From Branchiostoma belcheri (Eukaryota > Chordata > Leptocardii > Amphioxiformes > Branchiostomatidae), in the NCBI RefSeq assembly GCF_001625305.1, contig NW_017804631.1, positions 236,016 to 300,015 on the forward strand: DNA of 64,000 nt, in the 5' to 3' direction. The notes under the pieces were generated by a model that ran no database searches, was not told where the DNA came from, and worked only from the letters and a program-made list of their open reading frames with translations. Position numbers and translations under genes: made by a program. Positions 36,501 through 47,611 of the stretch are shown here, piece by piece (within the stretch, counting starts at the first letter, position 1; each line of letters starts with the position of its first letter).

Positions 36501-39500
36501 TTCAACGAAATTCTTAGTGAATAGTGCAATACGTTATATTATGTTGAAGGCCCCAAGTCGTAAACAAAACACGTTGTTGATTGGTTTTGTTTAATATCAA
36601 TTTTGTGGTTATTCATATGTGTTAATTTAATTGTGTTTTTCTTTCGTTTCATGCTTATCCTTTGTATTGTCTTAAAAACTAATTAAGAATTACCTTGAAA
36701 AAAGAAACAAGCAACACTTCGGGACATGTTTAAACCATGATACCTTTGTTTCAACAGATTCTAATGTCACTACGCCTACTACTGAAGTAAACGCTGTAGA
36801 CAATTCGTGTCATATTTTGTTTACTGTTTGCAATGTATTGTTTCATTCTTATTTTGTGGGGGTGGGGGGTATGTAAACGTGCATATGAAACTGATTTTCC
36901 TTCCCGTTAACGTTATTATAAAATCAAAGAAAGGCATTTAAGACACGTTATGATTATTTACAGATTCCGAAAGGAATTGTTGGGCGTTTCGGTGTACCTC
37001 TCTACTCCGGGTCATAACCATTGCTGCTGCAATTGCCGTCTTGATGGTCATTGGGGCTGTTGCTGGCATGTATATCGCCAGCATGGTCACACCAGCAGAC
37101 AGGACAGAACTCAGTTCGGTCAGTGTCTTTTCTATGCTTTTATGGTGGAATACAGGTAGTAACATTATTGTGACTGCCTGCACACCGAGTGTCTCCAATT
37201 AATGTAAAAGTTATGGTATAGTTTATTATCCAAGGAGATCCTAGGGGCGCAAAAATAGAGTATCAAATTAGCCAAGCAGTATCCAATTGGTCAGAGAGGG
37301 TCCATGCGCGACCCAAGTTGGGGGTAGCGACAGAAGAAAACGGGCAATATATAAAAAGCTAACGAGCATTCCCCCACAACCTCTGCTTGGAGAGTCCGTA
37401 TGGCAGACAAAAATCCTGTATTTTAGACGTTTGAGCCCCCCACCCAACGAAATATTCAGGAAGTGTTCTACTGACAGTGTTTTTCCTATACGGAAAATCC
37501 ATGTATTTGAAATTCATGCACTGCAGCTAAAGTTGGGGGAGGCTATATGGGACTATGTGTCACTGGAGTGTAGATTGGGTTCGTACAATCGATGTATTTG
37601 AAACAATACCCTAATTTCATCTTAAGTGTTCATGCGTAAAATTTTATTATGTCTTACTATGTAATTTCAGCCATTTACAAACAAATCCTTTACATTTGAT
37701 TCGCCTGCATGGAGCTTTGATTATGACCTAAACCGGTCAACATTTTCAACTGCAAACGTGACAACCCTATCACCAGTCGCAAGGGAAGCACTGCCAGAGA
37801 CGACAACAATACATGAGGTGATGTCAACTGGCACCGTTAAAACATCAACCAGTGTAATTCCATAACAAAGTCTAATAATGTCCATGTCTTTGAAAATAGA
37901 TGTAATTCCTTTGAGTGTGTGTTTCTCTTTCCCCCTCTCCTTCCCTCTGTATGTGTGTTTGTGTATTTTTCTTCCGCAAGTAATGAGGACATTTTCTTAA
38001 TTCCTTTTTCTGCCTTCTAATACAGGTTTATTATATGAATACGTAATGCATGGCAGATTGGATATAACGTGTATGCGAATAAGGGCTTACTTTGCATTAA
38101 AAAAACCTTGAGGCCTTAACAGAAAATGATAGTAATTTTAAACCTGTGACATGCGTAACTAAGTTGAAACAGAACTTTAACATTTATGGATTATGTAAAT
38201 GTCTATAACAACACAACCTTTATAAATAAAATCAACAAAACAAAAGCTGTAAAACCAATGGAATGAAATAGAATGGAGATATAGTGTTTCTAACAAAAAC
38301 TGTCTCAGGTTCTGTTACATGTGAACAATTTGACCCAGTGGTGGAAGAATCTAACGACTGAAAATCAAGGAACATCACCGACTAACACAGGTGGGAGACA
38401 ATCCATGCCTAATTCTATAGTTAAGGTGGTTTTAAACTGATTCTGCTTGTTTGCATCTATCCGTTCTAAATCTTTTGTCTTTAAGTTGTATCATGGTTAT
38501 CTGTCTATTGCTATATTCAATGTATACAAAACTAAATTTGGCCACCGGTCAACCGCCCCCCCCCCGCCCAAAAAAGTACGATATTAATAAAGTATCTCAA
38601 AGCTCCAGGTGTGATGCAGTCTGATTTATTATTTTAGTGCATCACTTATAAACAGCGTTTGTTTAGATGTGTTTACGGTTCTGCTAACAATTCTTCCAAC
38701 GTCCAAATATCTTTTTACACTAGAAATCTCTAGGAGAGGTGCATTTTAATGCTGTGTTTTATATCTAAAACGCTCATGACAAAAATATAACGTTTAAACA
38801 CCACATCAAGCTCCAAACCACAACTATAAACAAAAACAAAGCACTGAGGTCAGCCTTAACCCCTGACCTTACCAACAATCCTTTGCGGCACACTCAAAGG
38901 TATTTAAATTAGTGCCAGGCCATGTGAAGGTCGCAATTGCAAAGACGTAAACAAAACACTCACCGTATTGTTTCATTGTTTATGCTAAACTTAATTATTT
39001 TGTTATTTTGATTCAATTTTTCATTGTGCTTGTATATTATCTTTTTATTACGTCTTCATTGTTGTTATATTTCATTCAACAAGCTGTAGAGATTATAACG
39101 TCATGAAGGGGAGGACTTTAAATAAGCCATTGCGGCTTTTTGTCCTGCCCTTGCACATTTATTTCTTTTGTATTATTTTGTATAATGTTTCATTATGAAT
39201 GTATGTGCTAAATAAAAATAAATAAATAAACACGTCAGACCATGCTTTATATATATATATATATGTTCAGCCATAGCCTTTACCAAGCTTTGGGAGGCGG
39301 CTGAAAAGAGTAATATATTGCCAAATAGAGAGATAACATGCCGGGGGTGTTGGTCCGATAGAGAGTACATTTTGCCGCACCCAAATATCGGACCAAGTCC
39401 CTCGGCATATTATATCTCTATTTGGTCAATTTTTACACTTCCCAGTCCCCTCCCGAAGCCTCGTAGAGGCTAGTTCGGACGTGCATCACATTGCTTTACA

Positions 39501-41000
39501 CTTTGCATATGCAGTGGTAAATGTGAACATATTGTTTTTTTGGCGACGTCTCAGGGAGGAGCCTAAAGGTACAGTATTGTGTGCAGTTTGCAAGAATTCT
39601 AGGAATGGTACAGGCATTTTGTCCACAGGCATGGAATGTCTCTGACCCACAGTTATGCCCATATTCCTGGAAACACTTCGGAAGACCTCTCTTCCCAGGG
39701 TGGCCCTTCTTTCTGTGACCCCGGGGTTCGCTCACTATACACACAGGGGAGGAGTTCACTGTATCTGTCTAGACTTAACAAGTCTTCCTCAAAATCATGA
39801 AATGATGGCAGTGCCATGCAAACAATGACCCTAACACTAACCACCGTCGCCATGGCAATGTACTGTTTCATTGCCAGTCTTCTTGTTAATTGTTGCAGGT
39901 AACAAAATCAGCTGTCAAGTTGGCTACAAACTCATCGAACGGACGTGCGTACGGCTCAGTCTGCAAATGAAGTCATTTTATTGGGCAAGAAAAGCCTGTA
40001 CTACTGATGGAGCGGAGCTAGCTATGCCTAAAACACGGGAACTGGACGTCGCTCTGAGAGATCTGGTCCACAGGGAGGGCCAGGGCCGCGCATATTGGAT
40101 CGGCATGAGGGACAGAGAACCATTCTTTCTTCATAAGAGAGTCTGGAAATGGATGGATGGATCTCGTTTAGGCGAATACGAGGTAGGTACAGACCACGTG
40201 TGTGCTGTATGTAAAAAACCATGTCATCAACACATGAGACTGAATTCCATTTTTTTATTTGTTCTCTATATCCTCCAAGGTACCCATTGAAATCACATGT
40301 AGCGTTAATAGATGCATTTCATGGTTAACGAACCTTAACTTTTTTTTGATATAGAAAATGGGGAAGTAAAAATTAATTCATTTAAGAATTAAATAATCGG
40401 AATAATCTAAAACTGATTAATTTCATTTGTAAAAAACTTTACTTGTAGTGCTATAATTGTACTTTTTCGTAATGTTTACCACATGTAATCATCTTTTTCT
40501 GGTATTTCAACATCAACATTTATTTGGTTAATAATATATTCCCTATCAGAAAATAATGTAGTCTGGTTATAAAATGTGGAAAATATCTAAGGGCACGACA
40601 ATGCTTATTACGCCAAATGCATATTACGCCAAAAAGCAGTTACTCAAGCAACTGGATATGATTTTGAAAACGTCNNNNNNNNNNNNNNNNNNNNACGTCT
40701 GACGTTTTCAAAATCATATCCAATTGCTTGAGTAACTGCTTTTTGGCGTAGTGTATTACCTGGATGTCTAACCTTCATCGACAAATGCATATTGCTTTTT
40801 TGACGCAACTATTTCTTTTTGTTTAGGGATGGGGTCCAGGAGAGCCCAATAACCGGAGGATTCTCCATACTGTAAAACTTTGTGTGCAGTACAGTTCATG
40901 TGATTCTCAGTCAGCCATTCCTATGTGGAGCGATACTTACTGTAGGAGAAAGTTCAAATTCATCTGCCAAGCTCCTCTGGCAAATGTATTCCATCGCTAA
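33515..41000 (+). CDS. Type II transmembrane C-type lectin receptor B (7 exons)
   Basis: Exons 33515-33605, 35874-36029 (or to 36124), 36964-37118, 37671-37817, 38309-38390, 39899-40182, 40827-41000. With the 36029 donor (CACCTG|gtacac) all phases agree and give 362 residues. The tail has EYSN (YxN, Grb2-SH2 type), GYYDEV and DSHVYNYIDRKDIN, the last matching lectin A. TM ~99-120; a Thr/Ser-rich stalk with NxS/T sites; CTLD ~211-362 with six canonical cysteines plus one extra, WIGM, GEPNN (EPN, mannose-type loop) and WSD in the WND position. EPN suggests retained calcium-dependent sugar binding. If exon 2 runs to 36124, the counterpart of lectin A's end, the frame meets TGA at 36083-36085 before the TM. 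So either an upstream donor is used or this allele/assembly is frameshifted. The ATG at 33515 could be internal if an upstream first exon exists. Confidence 0.82.
33607..33900 (-). mobile_element. LINE 3' end, antisense
   Basis: An A-rich tail on the - strand (ATAAATAAATAAACAAATAAAAAAAAATT) begins within about 5 bases of the exon-1 donor of lectin B and is followed by a unique 3' UTR-like segment (GGGTTATCCCCCCAGG on the - strand). Coding part not seen. Confidence 0.5.
34598..34985. mobile_element. Degraded MITE, 48981 family
   Basis: Shares CACCGATTTAATTTTATGGAT, GTGCGCGCGGGCGAATAAAA, GGAATACA and CTACCCAGGCCTAGAGCC with 48981-49379 in order. The outer ends are worn (AGCTTCACC, CAGTGTGG). 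In lectin B intron 1. Confidence 0.7.
35477..35754 (+). mobile_element. Hairpin-plus-tail retroelement, family 1, 13-bp TSD
   Basis: Flanked by TGCAAATTTTAAC at 35464-35476 and 35755-35767. Starts with the same tail (CCGTAAAAAATTTCATCAGG) and arm (GAATGAATAGCAAAG) as 8485-8828 and ends with the same arm (GGTTGTGATCAAAGGACTTTGC). The left arm is shortened. Lies 106 bases before the tyrosine exon of lectin B. Confidence 0.78.
35675..35707 (+). other. Hammerhead-ribozyme-like core
   Basis: CTGATGTA, then GATGA...TTATC able to pair as stem II (one G-T pair), then GAAACGTC. CC before and GG after could start stem I. A closer match to the hammerhead core than the sister copy at 8756, with one disturbed base in the CTGATGA block. 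Confidence 0.45.
36175..36508 (+). mobile_element. Hairpin-plus-tail retroelement, family 3, 11-bp TSD
   Basis: Flanked by AATTCTTAGTG at 36164-36174 and 36509-36519. Arms TTAGTAGAATATTCTTC (left) and GAAGAATATTCTATTAA (right), then the tail CACGTAGAATTAACAG in reverse, GTGACTGATGAACCTCTTC at 36486-36504. About 160 bases longer in the centre than the copy at 11904-12077, which is otherwise in the opposite orientation. In lectin B intron 2. Confidence 0.72.
39280..39472. mobile_element. Palindromic MITE
   Basis: TTGCCAAATAGAGAGATAACATGCC...GGTCCGATA on the left pairs with TATCGGACC...GGCATATTATATCTC...TTTGGTCAA on the right. Ends CTTTGGGAGGCGG / CCCCTCCCGAAG also pair. In the intron before the lectin B CTLD exon. 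Confidence 0.65.
39530..39889 (-). repeat. Dispersed repeat, copy 2 (copy 1 at 1528-1885)
   Basis: Reverse-complement match to 1528-1885. Better preserved here: the - strand has an ATG near 39871 with a hydrophobic start, and further down, in another frame, six cysteines within ~40 codons. The family is not recognised; it may be a copy of a small secreted protein gene. Its edge coincides with the acceptor of the lectin B CTLD exon (39898/39899), so the splice-site region could derive from it. Confidence 0.65.
40626..40782 (-). mobile_element. Hairpin-plus-tail retroelement, family 2, 11-bp TSD, gap at centre
   Basis: Flanked by AAATGCATATT at 40615-40625 and 40783-40793. Arms GCCAAAAAGCAGTTACTCAA and complement, then the tail TACCTGGATGTCTAACC...CATCGAC at the right. 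The centre is a run of 20 N (40675-40694). The bases after the gap, ACGTCTGACG, match the 3' side of the hammerhead-like core in the 50385 copy. Ends 44 bases before the last exon of lectin B. Confidence 0.8.
40675..40694. other. Assembly gap (20 N)
   Basis: Twenty N on the symmetry axis of the hairpin element 40626-40782; a round placeholder length, so the true size is unknown. Confidence 0.98.
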
Positions 41001-42800
41001 ATAATACTACATTTACCAACAAACGAATTACAATGATTCTAATTGGTCATATAAAAAATCCTCACTTGCACATTAAAATCTTAAATATTGATGACATTTT
41101 GCGTTGTTTTCTGACCGATGACCGATTGTAAGTAAGTGGATCTGGAGAGAAACAATCTGGAAATGTTTTTACTACTATAATTTAAAATACTAATAGAAAA
41201 CTTGTTTTAAATTTAACGACAGAATAAGCCTTTTTGTGTTTTGTAATGTTCTGTAATGGTAAGAGAGCAAATATCTTGTACTGGGAATTACGGAACAGTT
41301 GCGATGGATTTTTTTCTAATACCGTAGCAGCTTTCATGTGCCATTAAACACCCCTATTTCGATGGACTGGTGGAACAGGCCATTCATTTCGTTTGCCTTT
41401 ATTTGTGTGCGGTAATAGGGGTTTTCCAAGCAGATATTGGGTGAATTGTGCCAGCTGTCATATCACGGCCATAACCTCATGGTGGACTACCGAACAGTGT
41501 GTAGGGTGTGTGAAGGTATCCATTAGGGCAATTTAAGTTATGAAATTCGCCTGCTGATGTTGGTACTTACTGCCATATGTTATTACATTGTTGTCATCAT
41601 TTCAAAGTTCAAGCGTTTTGCTTTCATCATTTATTTTTCATGAAACATTGTTAATTAGTAACAGGCATAATAGTACTTTATTTGTATATACTAATATGTA
41701 TGAATCTAATACTGAATGAAATAGATGAGAAACATGATTTTTGAAAGATTGTAGTATCTTATTATGTTATCATCATTTTATTTGAAATGAACTTGTGCAA
41801 TTTTTCTAATGTAAGGGAGGCCAATATTGTCAGTGTGACAGGCCGCTTTTTAGAAACGAATACATAAGAATGATAATGATGGGTTAACATGACTTTAATG
41901 ATTATTTAAACCTATAATGCTGCACTCGAGTGCCAGTACTTAGAGGTTTGTACTTGTGTAATTAGCACCTCACTTTTGACATTTTAAGTAAGGAAGCGAA
42001 GAAAAAAAGAATGTTAAGGTCGTTCATGTAGTTCATTATCAAGGAATAAATGTGAAACACTACTACATTGCGTGCGATAACCTGTTGTGCATAAAGATAT
42101 TTCCATACATGTGACTGTGTAACGCATTTGCATACTTGTGACTAGGCAAATACGGCACCAACCAGTTTCATGACAACCCATTCAAAGTTTCTTTAGTTAT
42201 CGTGCTAAACCACACAAACGTACACACAAAGTCACACACAGAGACTCAAACACACAAACACACACACAGACACACACACTCAAACACACAAACATACACA
42301 CACATACGCACACATACAAACTCTACGAAAAGCATAACCTTTTGGCGAACTACCTGGGATGATTCAGCATTTTCAATGATTGAATTTGGTTCATTGCACC
42401 CCCACGAAATTTGGTATCGCCAAGGTCACATGTGACGTCATGGAATCATTCCATGGTGACGTTTACACAATGAAACAAACAAACTCCGTCAACACCTGGT
42501 ATAGGGAGCGCCGTGTACTAGCAAGTAATCAAACCCAGGCCGTTTCTAAGACAATGGCGAGGCCTTACCATTTTACTGTATAACGCTTAAGACACCAGAG
42601 AGGATCAATTCATATGCTGGAAACCACCTGCCCAGAAATTGGGGTTCACTGAGTCTTCCAAAGTACCTACATGCCTGCCTATTAGTAAGTGCTTAGTGTG
42701 TGACTATAGCTATCTGTATTTGCATAGCATCATTAGCATATTTGTGACTCGTTACATGCCGCCTTAACCGTCCTTCTGCTGCGTGTTCACACAAGTTAGC
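41001..42800. other. Intergenic, with (CA)-rich tract 42221-42315
   Basis: Between the lectin B stop and the start of the RING/B-box gene. Poly(A)-signal-like ATTAAA at 41073-41078. CA-rich microsatellite near 42221-42315 (interrupted). No domain-bearing frame. The promoter of the next gene is expected in 42600-42800, but no TATA box stands out. Confidence 0.5.
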
Positions 42801-45800
42801 ATGGCGGCCGGACCCTCCCTTAGTCAAATTTCGGACGACTTTTTAGGGTGCCAGATCTGCCTCCAGCCCTGCCGTCGGCCCAAGGTGCTTTCCTGTCTCC
42901 ACACGTTCTGCCAGGAGTGCCTGGAGCTGTTACTCAAACGACAGGAGGAACAACACCAGCTCGAGTGTCCAACATGTCGGAACAAGACCCAACTTTCGGG
43001 TTCTGGAGTCGCAGGGCTGAAGGACAACTTCTTCGTCGAGAGTCTTAACGATACAGTCAAACTACACAAGACGGTAATGGAGACAGAGGGGTGTAGCAGT
43101 AGTAATGTGGCGTGCGGTGCGTGTGAGTCAAAGGGAGAGGCCAAGTCGTACTGTGTGGAGTGTGGGGACTTTATCTGTGAGGAGTGCAATTCCGCACACC
43201 GCCGCATGAAGTCGCTAAAAGGGCACCAGTTGGTCGGTATGGAGGATTTCCGGTCTGGGGCAGTTGTGAAGGCAGCCAAGCTTCGCACCCAGCCCTGCAG
43301 GCTTCACGAGGACGAGTCGCTAAAGTTCTTCTGCCAGACCTGCGGAGAGGCTGTATGTAGAGACTGTATTATAATGGAGCACAAGGGTCACTCCTACACC
43401 CATCTTTCTGAAGCGTCGGCTGCCATCAAAGAAGAGTTGGCCACCGCACTTCAAAATTCCGACAAGAAGGTGGCTGAGCTTAATAAAAAGCAACAGGAAA
43501 TTCTGGATAAGAAGTCCCTCCTGAAGGACACCGTGTCAAAGGTTCAAGACAAGATAAATGAAGCGGCAGAGCAAACCCGTAATCGCCTGAAGCGCATGTT
43601 GGATCGGGTGGACGCGGAAGAAAAAGAACTGTTGCAGAAAGTGCAGGTTATTGAAAAGAAGACGGAGGAAAAGTTCTGCGCGGTTCAGGATACCTTAGAA
43701 ACTACGATTGTCAGTTTATTCAGCACCAGAGAATTCGGCCGCAGCATCATGGCTCATGGTACTGACCTGCAGGTCGTCAGTGTGAAGACTGAAGTTCAGT
43801 CCCGTCTGCAGAGCCTACTGCAGCTGTCTCCTACAGACATCCGGGCACCTGCAGGGGAGCCCTGGGTCCGGTTTGATCCGGATGTAGCCGTGAAGGTAGA
43901 CAATGACGTCTTATTGGTCGGTGACATCACAGAAGGTAATTTTAAAATGAAGGTTACAATTGAATACTGTATTCATTCATAGGATAGTACCCCTGTAGAG
44001 CATCTCTCTTTCACAGTTAAGCCATGTTGATTTGATTATATGGATGACATCCGCTAGGGCATGGATTTTCGCCCATATGAAAAAAATAAGTTTTCGACCT
44101 TAGGCCACACCAATTTAATTTGTTGGTTCTCGGATTCGCCTCTTCGTTTTTTTCTGATTTGCAAAAAAAAAACAAAACAAATTGATTCTGGTCCTGAATC
44201 AATTAAAAAATGCTTATGTTTTGCCCCGAACAGTTGAGGAAAGTCCTTTTCTTCCTAGTTGTTACAGTTTTCCCATCTATCATTGCAGTGGTATGATTAA
44301 AAGTTCAAAATTCAATGTTTAAATTTTAACCCAGCCTTTTGTGTTGACTTCATGGCTCATTTCATAGCATTTAAGCCTATAATAGGGTGCCTAGACCTGT
44401 TTTTATTTATTTTTTTTTTCACCCTTTCGCTTCATATTTTTTCTGCAAAAATCCGAGACCCAACAAATTGAATAGGTGTGGCCTTACTGTAAATTGTAAA
44501 ACATTAGCGAATATATATTGTATGTTGCAAACAAAAGTATTAGAAAACGATACTAATGTCATAGAATGCTGAAATTAATTCAGGAAAAGAACAAAACGTG
44601 ACGAAACAAAAACAATTATTATTTGTCATACCATACTGTGTGTGTTCAGTCATTCGTTTAGCCTTTATGACCACGTAGATTTCATGTTAGAGGAACCTTT
44701 TTTTGCTTGCCAAACATTTTTTTCCCCTCGCATCAGTTTTGGGCTTCGCAGAGGTTGTTATCCATATTATCAAATCAACATAGCCTTATTAAAACTAACA
44801 TCTCAATTTGTGCAATGGTTCTTAATAATAGAGCGAGATACCATTGCTGTAGAGCGTACATGGGCTTACTGTCGGTCAATTACCAGATTAAAGACTCTAT
44901 GTACTGTCCCGCCTTCTTTCTTAGACTTATGAGTGAATGTCCTGCCCTGTCCTGTATTTGTTCCTATGTCTGGGACACAACACCAGCAACAGTTGTCCTG
45001 ACCCACGTGTATTGTATTGTTACAATTTGAATAAATCAAATCAAATGTGCTTTTCTCTGTAAGGATTCAAGGCGACCTTCACCACATTGGGAACAGAGGG
45101 CCGTCTCGGCCCGACTAAACTGGGAGAACACTACAGTGGACAGGACCATGACGGTCTGGTGACACTCAACAACGGGATCCAACACTTCAAAGTCAAACAC
45201 ACGGGAACTTACCAGATAGAAGCAGCAGGTAATAATATTCATAGAATCTGAATTATGATGCTTGTTTTTTTTTTTCTCACAAAAATTCTCTTAATAATTC
45301 CCTTTGATTAGATACAAGAGAAGTCAAATTTGCAATGGACATTTTGTTCTGACAGGTGCCGCTGCAGGGACCGATCGGAACACATCACCAGAATGCCGTG
45401 GAAGAGGTGCTGTTATGAAAGGGACTTTTCAACTTAATAAAGGTGCGTAGTAATTTTGAACTCACAGAAAGATATCAAAGACAACGACTGCGACTAGCTG
45501 CTTTTGTTTATCTTAAAATGAGGAATATATCCCTTATTTATCCGTATCTGTATAGCCGGCATCACCGCCCTTCGGCGTAGCACACAAGGTTCGCAGGCAT
45601 GCGGTGCAGCGGTAGCTGGCTACATTACACCTAACAAATTGTTAACCCTAACCTCTTAACATCTAACTCTAAACATTGTTTAAAGCTGTCAAATGCTAAT
45701 GTCCCTACTTTACTTGGTGACAGTGAGTTTCACTCTGCGATAGTTCTAGGAAAGAATGAGGTTTTGAACACATCAATCCTTGGTTAATAACTCTGGTACT

Positions 45801-46788
45801 TGAGGCATGCATGACAATTTCTTGTTCTTTTCTGAGCTTGCATTAGGCACATGGTAGTTGGTACGTCCACCAGTTTATTAGTCAATTTGTACATCATGCA
45901 TAGTCTGAACATTTTCCATCTGTCTGACACCAGTGACACCCACTTAGGTTTCTGTTCATTTCCATGACACTAGCACCCCATTTATAGTGTTATGTGCATT
46001 ACATAGCATTATTCGGGATCAAACTGCATTTATGAATAAATAGAGGATAAATAGCATAGATTTGAGAATGCTCCTTTCTCTTCTCACCAGTTTTTTGTAT
46101 GTTCTTATCGTCAGGCGAGGTACTGAAGATCCTTGTCGGACAGGAGGGTGCAGAGAATCGGGGTTATAACTCAGGTGCAGGCGGGGGTGGAGGGACGTTT
46201 GTCACCCGGGACGACAACACTCCCCTCATCATCGCGGGCGGCGGGGGCGGGGGGACCGGGAGGTCTTATCACAGCATATTTAGTGACGGTAATACGAAAA
46301 CAGCGGGAAATTCTAGCACTAGATCTTGGAACGTTAACTGGAACGAAGGAGGGGAGGATGGGGACGGGGCTGTTGAATGGGGGTCAGGTAGTGTAGGAGG
46401 GGGTGGGGGAGGTCTGCTGACAGACGGGGCGAGTGGTAAAAATAAATTTGGCGGTAGAGACGGCGGCGAGGATGGAGGTGAAGGGGGGAAGGCGTTTTTT
46501 AACGGAGGTGAAGGTGGGAGGGGCTCTTATGGTGCCGACGCATATGGTGGTTTTGGTGGCGGAGGGGGTGGGTATGGTAAATCAGCAGAAGGGAAGCTAG
46601 CAGGAGGAGGAGGGGGAGGGGGAGGATATTCCGGCGGGGCAAGAGGGGAGGCCCGTAGGGGGGGATGTGCAGGGGGAGGAGGTTCATTCAACTCAGGCAT
46701 TGACAGTGTCAGCGCTGGCGTCTGTTATCCCAAAGATATTGATGGAAATAACGGACCAGGATACGTCATTGTAACACTGATTAAGTAA
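42801..46788 (+). CDS. RING / B-box / coiled-coil (TRIM-type) protein with ALK/LTK-like glycine-rich C-terminal domain
   Basis: Exons 42801-43935, 45064-45228, 45356-45442, 46115-46788, all junctions phase 1, 2061 nt, 686 residues. The ATG has A at -3 and G at +4. RING: Cys17/20, Cys32-x-His34, Cys37/40, Cys56/59 (C3HC4). B-box 1 ~105-142 (Cys105/108, 118/121, 126/129), B-box 2 ~166-197 (Cys166, His169, Cys178/181/186/189, His194/197). Coiled coil ~205-300. From residue 379: FTTLGTEGRLGPT, GIQHFKVKHTGTYQIEAAG, then long glycine runs (GAGGGGGTFV, LIIAGGGGGG) and closing GPGYVIVTLIK, the layout of the ALK/LTK glycine-rich domain. There is no signal peptide or TM, so an intracellular E3 ubiquitin ligase is expected, with the glycine-rich part in the place of B30.2 or NHL. 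Such a domain is usually extracellular; its partner here is unknown. Confidence 0.88.
44021..44785. mobile_element. MITE (GGCCATGTTGATTTG family) split by a second MITE
   Basis: Left part 44021-44102 and right part 44484-44785 together match a ~385-bp element such as 47225-47611. They are interrupted at a TTA by the element 44103-44483. In intron 1 of the RING/glycine-rich gene. Confidence 0.8.
44103..44483. mobile_element. MITE, GGCCACACCAATTT family, nested, TTA TSD
   Basis: Starts GGCCACACC and ends GGTGTGGCC, flanked by TTA at 44100-44102 and 44484-44486. Inserted inside another MITE; the intact MITE reads across ACCATACTGTAAATCG at this site. Relatives: 57734-58092 and, truncated, 6990-7250. 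Confidence 0.85.
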
Positions 46789-47224
46789 AAACTCTATAAC
46801 AATAACTGTGTAATGACATTTTAATAGTTATGGAAGAGGCCACGGGGCTATAGCACTAGACGAGCCAGAAGTAACTCCGTCTTATAGTTTTTTTTCGTTT
46901 TCGCGCTAAACCACATACATAAATACACACATACATACATACATACATACAAATATACACACATGCAGGCGTTACCACAAGCATAACTATCTGGAAGAAG
47001 GTAATAAGCGTACTAAGATACTAAGATTAGCGATCTAGTGTTACTAAAATGACATAGAAACCGAAATCTTGTTAAGTCGAGCGTAACTTTTTAAAGACAC
47101 CCTTATATTATTACCGCTTGATTGGTGGCAATAATTAATTTGATTAACCTATAAATACTTGGGCATGTAAATCGGATCATATGGAGTAATACGGTATGGT
47201 GTGAAAAGTATTAACGGTAGGTAA

Positions 47225-47611
47225 GGCCATGTTGATTTGATTATATGGATGACATCCGCGCGCGCATGAATTTTCGGCCGTTTCCAAAAAAAAAAGTTTT
47301 CAACCATACTGTAAATCGTACAAAACAGTTGCAAAATAAGCAAAAATATACCATAAGTTACCACAAAAATTGATAAAAACTATACGTAGAATGCCAAAAT
47401 CAAACGAAAAAAGACGAAATTGTAAAGAAATGAACTTGAAGACTAGATTATTCGCCAAACCATATTCTGTGCCATTTGCTCAACCCTCATGACCACGTAG
47501 ATTTCATAATGAAAAGAACTTTCTTTTTGCAAATCTTTTTTTTATTCGCAGGCGCGCATCAGTTTTGGGGCTCCCGGATGATGTAATCCATATAATCAAA
47601 TCAACATGGCC
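47225..47611. mobile_element. MITE, GGCCATGTTGATTTG family, TAA TSD
   Basis: 387 bp, ends GGCCATGTTG / CAACATGGCC, TAA at 47222-47224 and 47612-47614; sub-terminal ATGGATGACATCC / GATGTAATCCAT. Confidence 0.88.

Noticed and set aside
36760-36790. Possible extra lectin B exon after TTTCAACAG (DSNVTTPTTE)
   Set aside because: Phase 1 in and phase 0 out would not fit the following phase-1 TM exon; donor weak (GAA|gtaaac).
42824-43288. 154-codon - strand frame antisense to the RING/B-box exon
   Set aside because: Shadow of the + strand coding exon; no domain and no splice support.
46499-46687. Leu/His/Pro-rich - strand frame
   Set aside because: Complement of the glycine-rich codons; composition artefact.
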